64,000 nt of DNA. It comes from Candidatus Kuenenia stuttgartensis. Its GTDB lineage: Bacteria > Planctomycetota > Planctomycetia > Planctomycetales > Planctomycetaceae. Numbering within the stretch: position 1 is the first letter of the stretch; each line of letters opens with the position of its first letter. The DNA lies in NCBI GenBank assembly GCA_945904015.1, contig CAMDPK010000003.1, positions 33,390-97,389 on the forward strand. The letters are read 5' to 3'. The position numbers and the translations under genes were made by a program. Below the pieces are notes generated by a model. It saw only the letters and a list, made by a program, of their open reading frames with translations. It was not told the origin of the DNA and did not search any database. Shown one piece after another: positions 1 through 8,556 of this stretch.

Positions 1-1594
1 CGCCGAGGGCCAGCGTCCGTACTGGGAACAGACCGGCGTGACCGAGCAGGGCGTGAAGACGGACACCAACACCGACAGCGACGGCCGTTTTCACTCCAAC
101 TGGCTTTCCATGATGCACAGCCGGTTGCTCGTCGCGCGATATTTGTTGCGGCCGGATGGAGTGATCTTCGTGAGCATCGACGACAACGAAGTGCAGAATC
201 TTCGCCGCGTAATGGACGAAGTATTTGGTGAGGAGAATTTCGCTGGAATTCTGGTCTGGCAGAAATCCAAGAAGGGCGACGCCAAGCTCGTGGCGCGCAA
301 TCACGAGTACGCTGTGATCTATGTCCGAGACCGCGAGCATGCTTTGGACAACGGTGTATGGCGCAGAAAGAAGCCCGGCGTAGATGAAGTGCTCGCGAAG
401 TACGACGAGATTCGGTCGAAGCTCGGAGACGAAGCCCACGATACGATCCAAGACGAAATCCGCGCATGGTATTCGTCGCTATCGAAAGCCGACCCTCGCC
501 GTGCGCATCAGCATTACCGCTGGTCGGACAAGCGCGGGTTGTATTTCGCCGACAATTTTGCTGGCCCGGATGATGGTCGTGAATCACGCCCCCGTTACGA
601 CATCGTCCATCCCATCACGAAGAAGGTGTGCGCGAAGCCATCGACCGGTTGGCGCTGGGATGAAGAGCGAACGACCGATGCGCTCGCTCAAGACCCGCCA
701 CGCATCCATTTCGGTTCGGACGAGACGACAATTCCTTGCCGCAAAACGTATTTGTTAGAGGTGCAATCCGAGCCATTTGCCTCGGTGTTCTATCGCGACG
801 GACGCGCGGGCACTTTGGAGGTCGAATCGCTCGTCGGCAAAGGCATGTTCGATTTTCCGAAGGACAAGGAGGCGCTCGGCGACTTCTTCGCTCTGACGAC
901 GAAGGAGGATGACGTAATCCTCGACTTCTTCGGCGGCAGCGGGACGACTGGGCAAGCGGTGATGGAGTTGAACAAAGCCGACGGTGGGAACCGGCGCTTC
1001 ATCCTCGTGCAACTTCCCGAACTCACGGGCGCTGATTCGCCCGCTTACAAAGCCGGCTTCAAGAAGATCAGCGACATCACCATCAAGCGGAACAAACGGG
1101 TGATCGCCCGCCTTCAAAAAGAAGCGGAGGGACTGTTGCCGGGCACGCCGGAGCGTGCGTTCGCGGAATCGCTCGGCTTCAAGGTTTACAAGCTGGCCAC
1201 GTCGGCCTTTCCGCGCGTGGAGTTTGCTCCCGACCCGGACAAGTCCGAAGCGGAAAACATCGAGTTGCTCAAGCAATACATCCGCGACAAGGAACAGACG
1301 TTTCACATCCAATGGGACCGCGAAACGGTCCTGGACGAAGTCCTGCTCAAGAACGGCTTCCAGCTCAACTACACGCTCACGCCGCGCCCGGAGTTCAAGA
1401 ACAACGAAGTCTTCCTCGCCAAGGACGCCTACAAGGAAAGCCTCATCTGCCTCGACCACCGCCTCGACGCCGCCACCGTGGACCACTTCAAGAAACACAC
1501 CGAGCACTTCTTCATCTGCCTGGAACTCGCCCTCGACACCACCAAGAAGTGGAACCTCAAACACCACTTGAGCGACAAACTGAAAGCCTTCTGA
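1..1594 (+). CDS. Type III-like DNA adenine methyltransferase (Mod), 5' truncated by the window edge
   Basis: The reading frame is open from base 2, so the true start lies outside the window. The visible part begins within the region that follows the DPPY catalytic motif in Mod proteins: a TNTDSDGRFHSNWLSMM block, then LLRPDGVIFVSIDDNE. The SAM-binding motif I (DFFGGSGTTGQAV) comes later, near base 940, which gives the beta-class order seen in type III Mod subunits. The C-terminal third resembles the Mod C-terminal domain. The enzyme would transfer methyl groups from SAM to adenine in a specific sequence. No Res helicase/nuclease gene follows; downstream DNA is repeats and an unrelated gene, so a partner must be upstream or missing. 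Internal ATG/GTG codons such as GTG 38 are not credible starts, because conserved sequence precedes them. Confidence 0.85.
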   Translation, partial: AEGQRPYWEQTGVTEQGVKTDTNTDSDGRFHSNWLSMMHSRLLVARYLLRPDGVIFVSIDDNEVQNLRRVMDEVFGEENFAGILVWQKSKKGDAKLVARNHEYAVIYVRDREHALDNGVWRRKKPGVDEVLAKYDEIRSKLGDEAHDTIQDEIRAWYSSLSKADPRRAHQHYRWSDKRGLYFADNFAGPDDGRESRPRYDIVHPITKKVCAKPSTGWRWDEERTTDALAQDPPRIHFGSDETTIPCRKTYLLEVQSEPFASVFYRDGRAGTLEVESLVGKGMFDFPKDKEALGDFFALTTKEDDVILDFFGGSGTTGQAVMELNKADGGNRRFILVQLPELTGADSPAYKAGFKKISDITIKRNKRVIARLQKEAEGLLPGTPERAFAESLGFKVYKLATSAFPRVEFAPDPDKSEAENIELLKQYIRDKEQTFHIQWDRETVLDEVLLKNGFQLNYTLTPRPEFKNNEVFLAKDAYKESLICLDHRLDAATVDHFKKHTEHFFICLELALDTTKKWNLKHHLSDKLKAF

Positions 1595-1623
1595 CCCCTG
1601 CCCGCCGCGACGCGCTCGGCGCG

Positions 1624-1722
1624 GGTCTCCCGACCCCGCCGCTGGGCTGGACCGCAGGTCTCCCCGAACCGCCGGAGACCTACGGTCGCCAAAATGCGGG
1701 GTCCGGAGACCGGCGCACAGCG
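1624..1722. repeat. Nested inverted repeat downstream of the methyltransferase
   Basis: The outer arms are 1624-1639 and 1707-1722, about 16 bp with one mismatch. The inner arms are 1651-1663 and 1675-1687, 13 bp with one mismatch. The structure could fold as a long hairpin after the methyltransferase stop codon and act as a terminator, but there is no T-tract. The GGTCTCC/GGAGACC core suggests a dispersed repeat rather than a simple terminator. Confidence 0.6.
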
Positions 1723-1825
1723 CGCCCGGCCAACGACGTAAGTGCTCAACGTGGCAAAACCATCAAAATGACGTAAACCAAAGCCGGTTGTCATAAACAT
1801 CGACTCCGAACAAGCGCCAACCAAG

Positions 1826-1985
1826 GTTGTCGCCTCTCTGGAGTCGGCGGGATTGATGCCAACCGTCGTTGGCGACAATCCGCCCGACTCCGCAGAGGCA
1901 AACTGTTAAGTGGCCGCTGATCCGTCCGACTCCGCAGAGGCAACAACCTCGGTTGGCAACAATCCGTCCGACTCCGGGTAGGCCA
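1826..1985. repeat. Short direct and inverted repeats with a CCGACTCCG core
   Basis: Three direct copies begin near 1878, 1919 and 1961, about 41 bp apart, sharing ATCCGTCCGACTCCG followed in two copies by CAGAGGCAA. A diverged inverted copy lies at about 1826-1855. The copies are imperfect and the spacers are short, so this is not a CRISPR array. It resembles tandem intergenic repeat DNA. Confidence 0.55.
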
Positions 1986-2154
1986 CGACTTCGGTTTTTG
2001 CTTCCACTTACGACTCCCGCCAGCCGCCGACCCGACCCTTCGCCACCGCGCACCCGACCCGGCTGGTCAACACGGAAGGCGGCATCCATCCAAACCCCGT
2101 CAGGTTGGCCAACACACCGGGCGGCGCATTTCCGCCCCCCAACGAGTTGGCGAA

Positions 2155-4776
2155 ATGGTCGGATGGCAGCACTCTTCCTCCCACCGACTGGCCAACGGCG
2201 ATTGGATTTTCCGGGCTGCGATCGACCATCTCGTCAAAGAAATCAGCCATGGCAGTGATGGGCCAGAGACGCTGATCGAGGCGTTGTTCCAAACCGTCAC
2301 CGGCCTCGGCTTTGACGGCAACAACAACGGAACGTTCTCGGACAGCGGCGCGGCCGGATTGGTCTCGACGCAATTGACTCCGGGTGCGAGCGGCGACGTG
2401 CCGTCGTTTGCCTCATACACCGTGGATGCAAGCGGGTCGGCTGTGCCCGCGGCCGGCTCGCTGGGAGGCGCTGGCTTTCGTGCTGGCGCTCTCTCGATCA
2501 TTCTCGCCGCGACAGACATTGGCTTGGCCTATCAGCCCAAGGGTGAGACCTCGATTCTCGGAGTCGGCGGCGCAACATTGCCGCTGTCGGCGTTCACGCA
2601 CACTTCGCGAGCCACGACGCCGTTCAACTACGGAGCCGGCATTCAAGAAACGATCACCGGCCTCAACGCGCTCGGAGCGTTGGTGATCGGCTTGGGCACG
2701 AATCCCGACCTCACGGCTGATCCGCGTGCCGACTTGTCGGCCATCGCGAAGTTGACCGGAGCCATCAACAACTCGGTCGACACAATCGTGAACGGCACCG
2801 CCACTCCGATCGCCCCCGGCGATCCGTTCTACTTCCAGATCTCGTCCGGCTTCGGACCGAGCGTGGCCAACGGCGTCGTGAGCGCGATTCAAAACGCGGT
2901 CACGAACATCGCCGTCAACATGACGGTCAAAGCCTCCGACCCGCGCTTTCGCATCACGAACTACACCGGCACCATCGCGAACGTCGGAGCCGGTCAGACC
3001 GCCACGTTCGACATCGAATTCACCGGCGACGGCCGCCCGCACCGCTTCGATTTGCAGTTCATCCGCGAAGGGACCAACGTCGTGCTCGGTTCGATTCCAG
3101 TCGTGCTCGGCACGCCGATCCCCGGTAGCGGCTATGAATTTGACGACCTTCTCGAAGGCGAAATCGAACTCGAATCTGATTTCGGCAGCCGTGCAATGGC
3201 GGCTCCGCCAGCGAACGTGGCTCCCAGTTTCGTCGCCGGCGCAAATGAGATCGTGCTCGAAGATGCCGGCGCTCAGACTGTCACCGCCTGGGCCACCAGC
3301 ATCAGCGCTGGGTCAGCCAGCGAGTCGGGACAGACCGTCGATTTCGTGGTGAGCAACGACAACGCCAGCCTCTTCAGCGTCGCCCCGGCGATCTCCGCCG
3401 ACGGGACGCTGACCTACACTCCCGCCGCCAACGCGAACGGCTTCGCCACGATCATCGTCAACCTGCATGACGACGGCGGCATCGCCAGCGGCGGTGTCGA
3501 TACGAGTGCCTCGCAGAACTTCACCATTACTGTCAACGCAGTGAACGACGCTCCGACCGCGAGCGATGGCAGTCTGACGACATCGGAGAACAGCGCGGCA
3601 TCCGGGACTTTGTCTGTCAGCGACGTCGAGGGTGATTTGCAGACCTACCGGTTGTTGAGCACGGCAAACGCTCATGGATTGGTCACGCTCACGAATGCCG
3701 CGACCGGAGCGTTCGGCTACACGCCCGACAAGAACTTCAGCGGATCGGCGAGCTTCACGTTCGTGGCGAACGACGACACGGCCGATTCCAACGTCGGCAC
3801 CGTGACAATCACCGTCACGTCTCTCGCGACACGAGACTTGGTTTACACCGCAACGGGCATAACGCCGCTCACCGTGACCGTCGTCAGCGGAAAACTGCGA
3901 GTGAAGATTGGCTCCGTCGTTCAACCGGAAGTTGATCCCGCGACCGTGCGTTCAATTTCCTTGAATGGTGGTTCGGCTCGCGACTCGATCAATCTGACGG
4001 GGCTGTCCACGGTTTTGTACTGGCACTTGAACGGTGCGATGATCACCGGCGGCGACGGCAATGACACGCTGATCGGTGGAGCTGGTGCCGATTCGATCGA
4101 CGGCGGCAACGGCAACGATTCCATGAATGGCGGAGCCGGCAACGACACGCTGTTTGGCGGAGCCGGCAATGACGTGATTTCTGGTCTCGCGGGAGACGAT
4201 GACATCGACGCCGGCCTCGGCAACGACACCGTGCAAGGTGGCGACGGCAATGACGACATTCATGGCCAAGCGGGACTCGACAAGCTCGATGGCGGCAATG
4301 GCAACGATTGCCTCCACGGCGGCGACGACAACGACAAGCTGATCGGCGGCACGGGTAACGACACGTTGCGTGGTGGTGCCGGGGACGACAACGTAGATGC
4401 CGGACTGGGCGATGACATGCTGCTCGGCGACGACGGCAAAGACACGCTGCTGGGCGGGCTGGGAGCCGACATCCTCAGCGGTGGACTCGGTGACGATTCG
4501 CTCAACGGAAATGGAACCGGCACTGCGGCTCTCGATGGCAACGACACGTTGCTGGGCGGAGCTGGCAATGACACGCTGAAGGGCGGTCTCGGCAACGATG
4601 TCCTCTCCGGTGACGACGGCAATGATTCGCTGACTGGCGAAGCCGGCATCGATTCGCTCTTCGGCGGCTTGGGTCTCGACAAACTGTTGCTGGGCGAGAC
4701 GAACAGCCAAGACGGCGTGTTCAACGATCTGGCGTTCCTGATTCAACTCGAAGAACTGCTTGCAGCGTGTCCCTAA
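2155..4776 (+). CDS. RTX/cadherin-like calcium-binding protein with partial vWA-like N-terminus
   Basis: The 873-residue frame has a region around residues 35-300 like the second half of a von Willebrand A-type domain (GFRAGALSIILAATD near residue 107). Two cadherin-like or Ig-like repeats follow at about 354-560, the second opening with NDAPTASDG. From about 631 to 845 there are about ten nonapeptide GGxGxDxLxGG hemolysin-type calcium-binding repeats. Such proteins are normally secreted or surface-anchored adhesins. There is no signal peptide, no MIDAS first strand (DxSxS) and no good ribosome binding site at the ATG. The frame is open upstream to 1921 but the extra translation looks non-coding. 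The 5' part may therefore be lost or frameshifted. The RTX part is secure; the start is not. Confidence 0.7.
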   Translation: MVGWQHSSSHRLANGDWIFRAAIDHLVKEISHGSDGPETLIEALFQTVTGLGFDGNNNGTFSDSGAAGLVSTQLTPGASGDVPSFASYTVDASGSAVPAAGSLGGAGFRAGALSIILAATDIGLAYQPKGETSILGVGGATLPLSAFTHTSRATTPFNYGAGIQETITGLNALGALVIGLGTNPDLTADPRADLSAIAKLTGAINNSVDTIVNGTATPIAPGDPFYFQISSGFGPSVANGVVSAIQNAVTNIAVNMTVKASDPRFRITNYTGTIANVGAGQTATFDIEFTGDGRPHRFDLQFIREGTNVVLGSIPVVLGTPIPGSGYEFDDLLEGEIELESDFGSRAMAAPPANVAPSFVAGANEIVLEDAGAQTVTAWATSISAGSASESGQTVDFVVSNDNASLFSVAPAISADGTLTYTPAANANGFATIIVNLHDDGGIASGGVDTSASQNFTITVNAVNDAPTASDGSLTTSENSAASGTLSVSDVEGDLQTYRLLSTANAHGLVTLTNAATGAFGYTPDKNFSGSASFTFVANDDTADSNVGTVTITVTSLATRDLVYTATGITPLTVTVVSGKLRVKIGSVVQPEVDPATVRSISLNGGSARDSINLTGLSTVLYWHLNGAMITGGDGNDTLIGGAGADSIDGGNGNDSMNGGAGNDTLFGGAGNDVISGLAGDDDIDAGLGNDTVQGGDGNDDIHGQAGLDKLDGGNGNDCLHGGDDNDKLIGGTGNDTLRGGAGDDNVDAGLGDDMLLGDDGKDTLLGGLGADILSGGLGDDSLNGNGTGTAALDGNDTLLGGAGNDTLKGGLGNDVLSGDDGNDSLTGEAGIDSLFGGLGLDKLLLGETNSQDGVFNDLAFLIQLEELLAACP

Positions 4777-4863
4777 TATGGTCCTCCGTGGACGGATGCC
4801 GTTGACGCGGTTACGACATGAGCCTTGACCCCATCCCGAACTGGATGAACGCGGAGGCTCGTG

Positions 4864-7383
4864 ATGTTGAGGAAAATTTTGGCGGCTGTGGCCGTGCTGA
4901 TTTGTGCGATCTCGGTGGGTTTGTCTGCTGAGACAACTTCCGCGCCGCCGCTGGTCGTCGCGCATCGCGGGTTATTGAAACACTCGCCGGAAAACACGCT
5001 GGCGAACTTTCGGGCGTGCCTGGAATTCCGGATCGGCTTCGAGGTCGATGTTCGACGCAGCCAGGACGGTGTGCTGGTCTGCGTGCATGACGACACGGTC
5101 GATCGCACGACGAATGGACGCGGAGCGGTCAGTGCGTTGACGCTGGATCAACTCAAACAACTCGATGCGGGTGCGTGGTTCGGATCAGTCTTTCGAGGCG
5201 AGCGGATTCCGACGTTTGGCGAAGTCATGGCCGTCGTCGAGAAGCACGGCCGCGAACCGGTGCTGATGGCGATTGACCTCAAGGCTCAGGGCATCGAAGC
5301 CGACTGCGTGAAGGCGGCAAAAGCCAAAGAGGTGCTCGGCTGGTTGCTGTTCATCGGCAATGCCATCGACGATCCGAAGGTGCGTCGCAAGCTGCGAGCG
5401 GCCGATGCCACGGCGCATGTCGCGTGTCTCGCCCAAACGGCGAAGGACTTGCCTGCGGCGATCGCCGACAAGGACTCTGATTGGGCGTACCTGCGATTCG
5501 TCCCCTCTCGCGAGGAGATTGATCGCATTCACAAAGCCGGCAAGCGAGCGTTCATCGCGGGGCCGACCGTGGTTGGCATCGAACGAACCAACTGGCAGGC
5601 CGCGATGTTGGCCGGCACCGACGGCATCCTCACCGACTTTCCGCTCGAACTCGCGGCGGAGATTCGCGACGCTTCGGAGACGGCCGATCAACGGTTCGAG
5701 CAGCTTGCGAAGCGATACATCGACGAGTCCCCGGCTCTGTCCCCGATTGGGGCGACGACGCTTGGCGATCATCGGTTCGATTCGTCCATGGACGATGTCA
5801 GCGAGGCGGCGCGGCAGCGCGAGCGGACCTTCTACGAACGCCTGCTTGCTGAACTGGCGAAGCTCGAAAAGAAGTCGCTCAGCCGCGAAAACCAAGTCGA
5901 CTTCCAACTACTGACTCAGCAACTGCGCGGCGACTTGTGGCGGCTCGATGTGCTTCAGGAATGGGCGTGGAATCCGGTCGCGTACACGCAACTCACCGGC
6001 GGAGCGATCTACGGCCTGATGGCTCGCGAGTTTGCTCCGATTGAAAAGCGGCTGATGCACGTTGCCGATCGGCTCGAAAAGCTGCCGAAGTTGTACGAGC
6101 AGATTCGCGGCACGCTCGACGCCAAACGTGTCCCGCCGATTCATGCCGAGACGGCGGTGAAACAGAACCGTGGATTGATCAGCATCCTCGACAACTTGGT
6201 CAAGCCGCAGATGGGCAAGCTGAGCGAAGCCGATCGCGCGCGGCTTGAGAAAGTGATGGCCATGGCAACCGACGCCGTCGAGCAGCATCAAAAATGGCTC
6301 GAAAAAGAATTGCAGCCGAATGCCAAAGGCAACTTTCGCATCGGTGCGAAGCTGTTCGACGCCAAGCTGGCGTACTCTCTGGGCAGCGGCCTCTCGCGGC
6401 CAGATATTCGCGACCGCGCCGAATTTGAACTGCGTCGCGTGCGAGCTGAGATGTACTCCATCGCGCGCGGCGTGATGCTCAAGGCCGATCCAAAACGGGA
6501 GGGCGAGGCTCCCGCCAAGCCGTCTCCCGAACAGCAGCAGGCCGTCATCTCCGCCGCACTCGAAAAAGCGTACGCCGAGATCCCCGCTCGTGACGGTATC
6601 GTGGACTTCGCCAAGAAGTCGCTGGAGGTGACCACCGAGTTCGTCCGCAAACGCGACCTCGTAACGATCCCGCCCGATCCACTGGAAATCATCTTGATGC
6701 CGGAGTTTCAGCGTGGCGTTTCGATCGCGTACTGCGATTCGCCGGGGCCGCTCGATGTCGGTCAGAAGACGTACTATGCCGTCTCGCCGATCCCCGACGA
6801 TTGGACCGACAAGCAAGTCGGCTCATTCCTGCGCGAGTACAACTTCCGCTCGATCCACGACCTGACGATCCACGAAGCGATGCCCGGCCACTTCTTGCAA
6901 ATCGCCCACTCCAACCGCAGCCCGCGCCGCCTGCGAGCACTCCTGTCGTCGGGCACATTCGTCGAAGGTTGGGGCGTGTACTCCGAGCAACTCATGTCCG
7001 AGGAAGGTTTCCTCGACCGCGACCCGCTGATGCGGCTGATCGCGCTCAAGTGGTACTTGCGAGGCGTCGCCAACTCGATCCTCGACCAAGCCATCCACGT
7101 CGATGGCATGAACCGCGAGGACGCGATGAAGCTGATGGTCCACGACACGTTCCAAGAAGAACGCGAAGCCGCCCTCAAATGGGTCCGAGCACAACTGACC
7201 TCGACGCAGCTCTCAACGTACTTCGTCGGCTACCAAGAACACCGCGACCTCCGCACCGCCGCCGAAAAAGCCTGGGCCGACAAGTTCACGCTCAAACGCT
7301 ACCACGACGGCACGCTGTCGTTCGGCTCGCCCCCGGTGCGGTTCGTGAAAGCGCTGTTGTTGGATGAGCCGATTCCGGAGTGA
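4864..7383 (+). CDS. Exported glycerophosphodiester phosphodiesterase (GDPD) fused to a DUF885 peptidase-like domain
   Basis: ATG 4864 is preferred over the adjacent GTG 4861 because GGAGG lies 7 bases before it. The N-terminus is a signal peptide (LAAVAVLICAISVGLSAETT). Residues about 28-270 form a GDPD TIM barrel: VVAHRG, SPENT, EVDVRRSQDG and HDDTVDRTTNG, the metal and phosphodiester-binding motifs. From about 280 to the end is a DUF885 domain with its zinc-like motif HEAMPGH at residues 670-676 and EGWGVYSEQLM shortly after. GDPD cleaves glycerophosphodiesters to glycerol-3-phosphate and an alcohol; DUF885 proteins are metallopeptidase-like. The fusion would act outside the cytoplasmic membrane. 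A short segment REGEAPAKP (bases 6496-6522) looks like an inserted repeat. Part of the 3' end is duplicated at 8133-8225. Confidence 0.85.
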   Translation: MLRKILAAVAVLICAISVGLSAETTSAPPLVVAHRGLLKHSPENTLANFRACLEFRIGFEVDVRRSQDGVLVCVHDDTVDRTTNGRGAVSALTLDQLKQLDAGAWFGSVFRGERIPTFGEVMAVVEKHGREPVLMAIDLKAQGIEADCVKAAKAKEVLGWLLFIGNAIDDPKVRRKLRAADATAHVACLAQTAKDLPAAIADKDSDWAYLRFVPSREEIDRIHKAGKRAFIAGPTVVGIERTNWQAAMLAGTDGILTDFPLELAAEIRDASETADQRFEQLAKRYIDESPALSPIGATTLGDHRFDSSMDDVSEAARQRERTFYERLLAELAKLEKKSLSRENQVDFQLLTQQLRGDLWRLDVLQEWAWNPVAYTQLTGGAIYGLMAREFAPIEKRLMHVADRLEKLPKLYEQIRGTLDAKRVPPIHAETAVKQNRGLISILDNLVKPQMGKLSEADRARLEKVMAMATDAVEQHQKWLEKELQPNAKGNFRIGAKLFDAKLAYSLGSGLSRPDIRDRAEFELRRVRAEMYSIARGVMLKADPKREGEAPAKPSPEQQQAVISAALEKAYAEIPARDGIVDFAKKSLEVTTEFVRKRDLVTIPPDPLEIILMPEFQRGVSIAYCDSPGPLDVGQKTYYAVSPIPDDWTDKQVGSFLREYNFRSIHDLTIHEAMPGHFLQIAHSNRSPRRLRALLSSGTFVEGWGVYSEQLMSEEGFLDRDPLMRLIALKWYLRGVANSILDQAIHVDGMNREDAMKLMVHDTFQEEREAALKWVRAQLTSTQLSTYFVGYQEHRDLRTAAEKAWADKFTLKRYHDGTLSFGSPPVRFVKALLLDEPIPE
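6496..6522. repeat. Short in-frame repeat-like insertion inside the DUF885 domain
   Basis: A 27-base palindrome-like segment around GGGAGG-CGAGG-CTCCC encodes REGEAPAKP in the middle of the DUF885 region. From memory, this GC-rich motif is common as a dispersed repeat in planctomycete genomes. Only one copy is in this window, so the assignment rests on pattern recognition. Confidence 0.4.
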
Positions 7384-7424
7384 CGCTCTTTCAAAAAGCC
7401 AACGTGGGACGTTAGCCTCTGACC

Positions 7425-7661
7425 ATGCCGACGCTGATTCGACAGGACGGTTTCGCGATCCGGATTCCGACGCACGATCACGAGCCGCCGCATGTGCATT
7501 GTTGGCGTGGAGCTGTTGAGATCATTGTGAATCTCGACGCGAAAACCACAGTTCGCGAGGTCAATGGCCCAGCGAAAGCTGGTGATCAGCGAGACGCGAA
7601 ACGAATCGTTGCCGAACATCGACAGACACTCTTGGATGCCTGGAGACTGATTCATGGCTAA
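7425..7661 (+). CDS. DUF4160 family protein
   Basis: The 78-residue protein has the typical DUF4160 opening: MPTLIRQDGFAIRIPTHDH, then EPPHVHC with the conserved HxH, followed by a short helical tail. These proteins are usually encoded directly before a DUF2442 protein and are often listed as toxin-antitoxin-like pairs. No activity is established for this copy. Its last 8 bases overlap the start of the following DUF2442 gene, which implies translational coupling. The pair sits between the intact 3' end of the GDPD-DUF885 gene and a decayed duplicate of it, so it may have arrived as a small cassette. Confidence 0.75.
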   Translation: MPTLIRQDGFAIRIPTHDHEPPHVHCWRGAVEIIVNLDAKTTVREVNGPAKAGDQRDAKRIVAEHRQTLLDAWRLIHG

Positions 7662-8130
7662 AGCCAAAATCACCGGATCGACGAAAACGGTCGGCCCGAC
7701 CATCTACACGCTCGATGAACTGCGAAAAATGTCGCGTGAGGCTCGGCGGCGTGGTCGCGAACGGATGAAGAATCAGCCGCTCGCGACTGCCGTGACCTGC
7801 GATCCTGTCCGCGGAGTCGTGACGCTCGCCCTCAATAATGGCTGCCAAGTTCTGATTCCGCTCAGTGAGTTTCCCGAACTGCGCCGTGGCACCAAAGAGA
7901 CGTTGCGGAACGTGATCGTCATGGGGGCAGGCCAGTCCATCGAATGGCCGATTTTGGATATGCAGTTCGAGGTTCCGGAACTCCTCGCGCACCTCTTCGG
8001 CACTCGCGCACTGGTCGCGATGGAGACAGAAGAACGTCGGAGACACGCCAATTCCACCAAGAGAATTGCCATTACACGGAGCAACGGTTCCAAAGGCGGG
8101 CGTTCCCAAAAACTGACGGCGAGAACTTGA
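7654..8130 (+). CDS. DUF2442 family protein, partner of the DUF4160 protein
   Basis: This 158-residue protein starts inside the preceding gene (8-base overlap). The DUF2442 core spans about residues 48-115: VTCDPVRGVVTLALNNGCQVLIPLSEFPEL, then ILDMQFEVPELLAHLFGTR. The basic C-terminal tail (TKRIAITRSNGSKGGRSQ) could contact nucleic acid. DUF2442 proteins are small single-domain proteins commonly paired with DUF4160. A two-component TA-like role is an inference from gene order only. The N-terminal 40 residues are longer than the minimal domain. Confidence 0.75.
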   Translation: MAKAKITGSTKTVGPTIYTLDELRKMSREARRRGRERMKNQPLATAVTCDPVRGVVTLALNNGCQVLIPLSEFPELRRGTKETLRNVIVMGAGQSIEWPILDMQFEVPELLAHLFGTRALVAMETEERRRHANSTKRIAITRSNGSKGGRSQKLTART

Positions 8131-8132
8131 AC

Positions 8133-8225
8133 AGCCGCACGGCCGCTGCCGAAATGACTGAGCCGACAAGTTCACGCTCAAACGCTACCACTACGGCACA
8201 CTCTCAATCGACTCGCCGCCGGTAT
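8133..8225 (+). pseudogene. Duplicated fragment of the DUF885 gene 3' end
   Basis: Bases 8162-8191 are identical over 30 bp to 7276-7305 in the GDPD-DUF885 gene. Similarity extends on both sides with substitutions and a 2-base indel (8133-8225 against about 7252-7342). The copied stretch corresponds to the last 40 or so codons of the gene and is out of frame after the indel, so it is a remnant and not a working gene. Together with the original copy it brackets the DUF4160/DUF2442 pair as imperfect direct repeats. Confidence 0.8.
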
Positions 8226-8280
8226 GGGCGATATGCTGACACCGTTGACTGTCACGGTCGCTGAGATAGGAGGACGACTC

Positions 8281-8556
8281 ATGTCCGTATCGCAAACACA
8301 GAATTCTGACTTCGTCGTCGAGGCCAAAACGATCTACGACAACGAACTCAAAGAGCGGCTCGAACACGAGCACTTCGGCGAGATCATTGCGCTTGACCCC
8401 GTGACGCACGACTATGTGCTCGGCAAGACGCTGAAAGACGTGGATGCCGCGTGTCGCGAACGGTTCGACTCGAAGCCGGTTTACATCTTTCGGATCGGTG
8501 GTGGCGGGGCGGTCAAAGTGGGAGGAGCCATCGGCCGTGGACGGGTTTCTGGATGA
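8281..8556 (+). CDS. Small conserved-looking protein upstream of a retropepsin-like protease
   Basis: Start at ATG 8281 is set by AGGAGG at 8268-8273. The 91-residue product (MSVSQTQNSDFVV...) is rich in acidic residues and ends in a glycine-rich stretch (FRIGGGGAVKVGGAIGRGR). It has no signal peptide or membrane segment and I do not recognise a named family. Its 3' end overlaps the start of the aspartic-protease-like gene by 20 bases. The two are probably co-translated, and the small protein may be a partner or inhibitor of the protease; that role is inferred from the arrangement. Confidence 0.65.
   Translation: MSVSQTQNSDFVVEAKTIYDNELKERLEHEHFGEIIALDPVTHDYVLGKTLKDVDAACRERFDSKPVYIFRIGGGGAVKVGGAIGRGRVSG

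Larger units (their letters stand above)
1595..2154. other. Repeat-rich intergenic stretch
   Basis: I find no convincing gene here. It holds a nested palindrome (1624-1722) and three short direct copies of a CCGACTCCG-containing motif (1878-1985), one of them paired with an inverted copy near 1826-1855. Frames are open in places, but the translations are low-complexity and look like repeat DNA. Confidence 0.6.

Noticed and set aside
1878..1985. Possible CRISPR array (three repeats about 41 bp apart)
   Set aside because: The repeats are imperfect, the spacers are about 16 bp, and no cas genes are nearby.
3952..4965. 337-codon minus-strand open frame
   Set aside because: It is antisense to the RTX repeats; the Val/Ala repeats mirror the GGxGxD codons.
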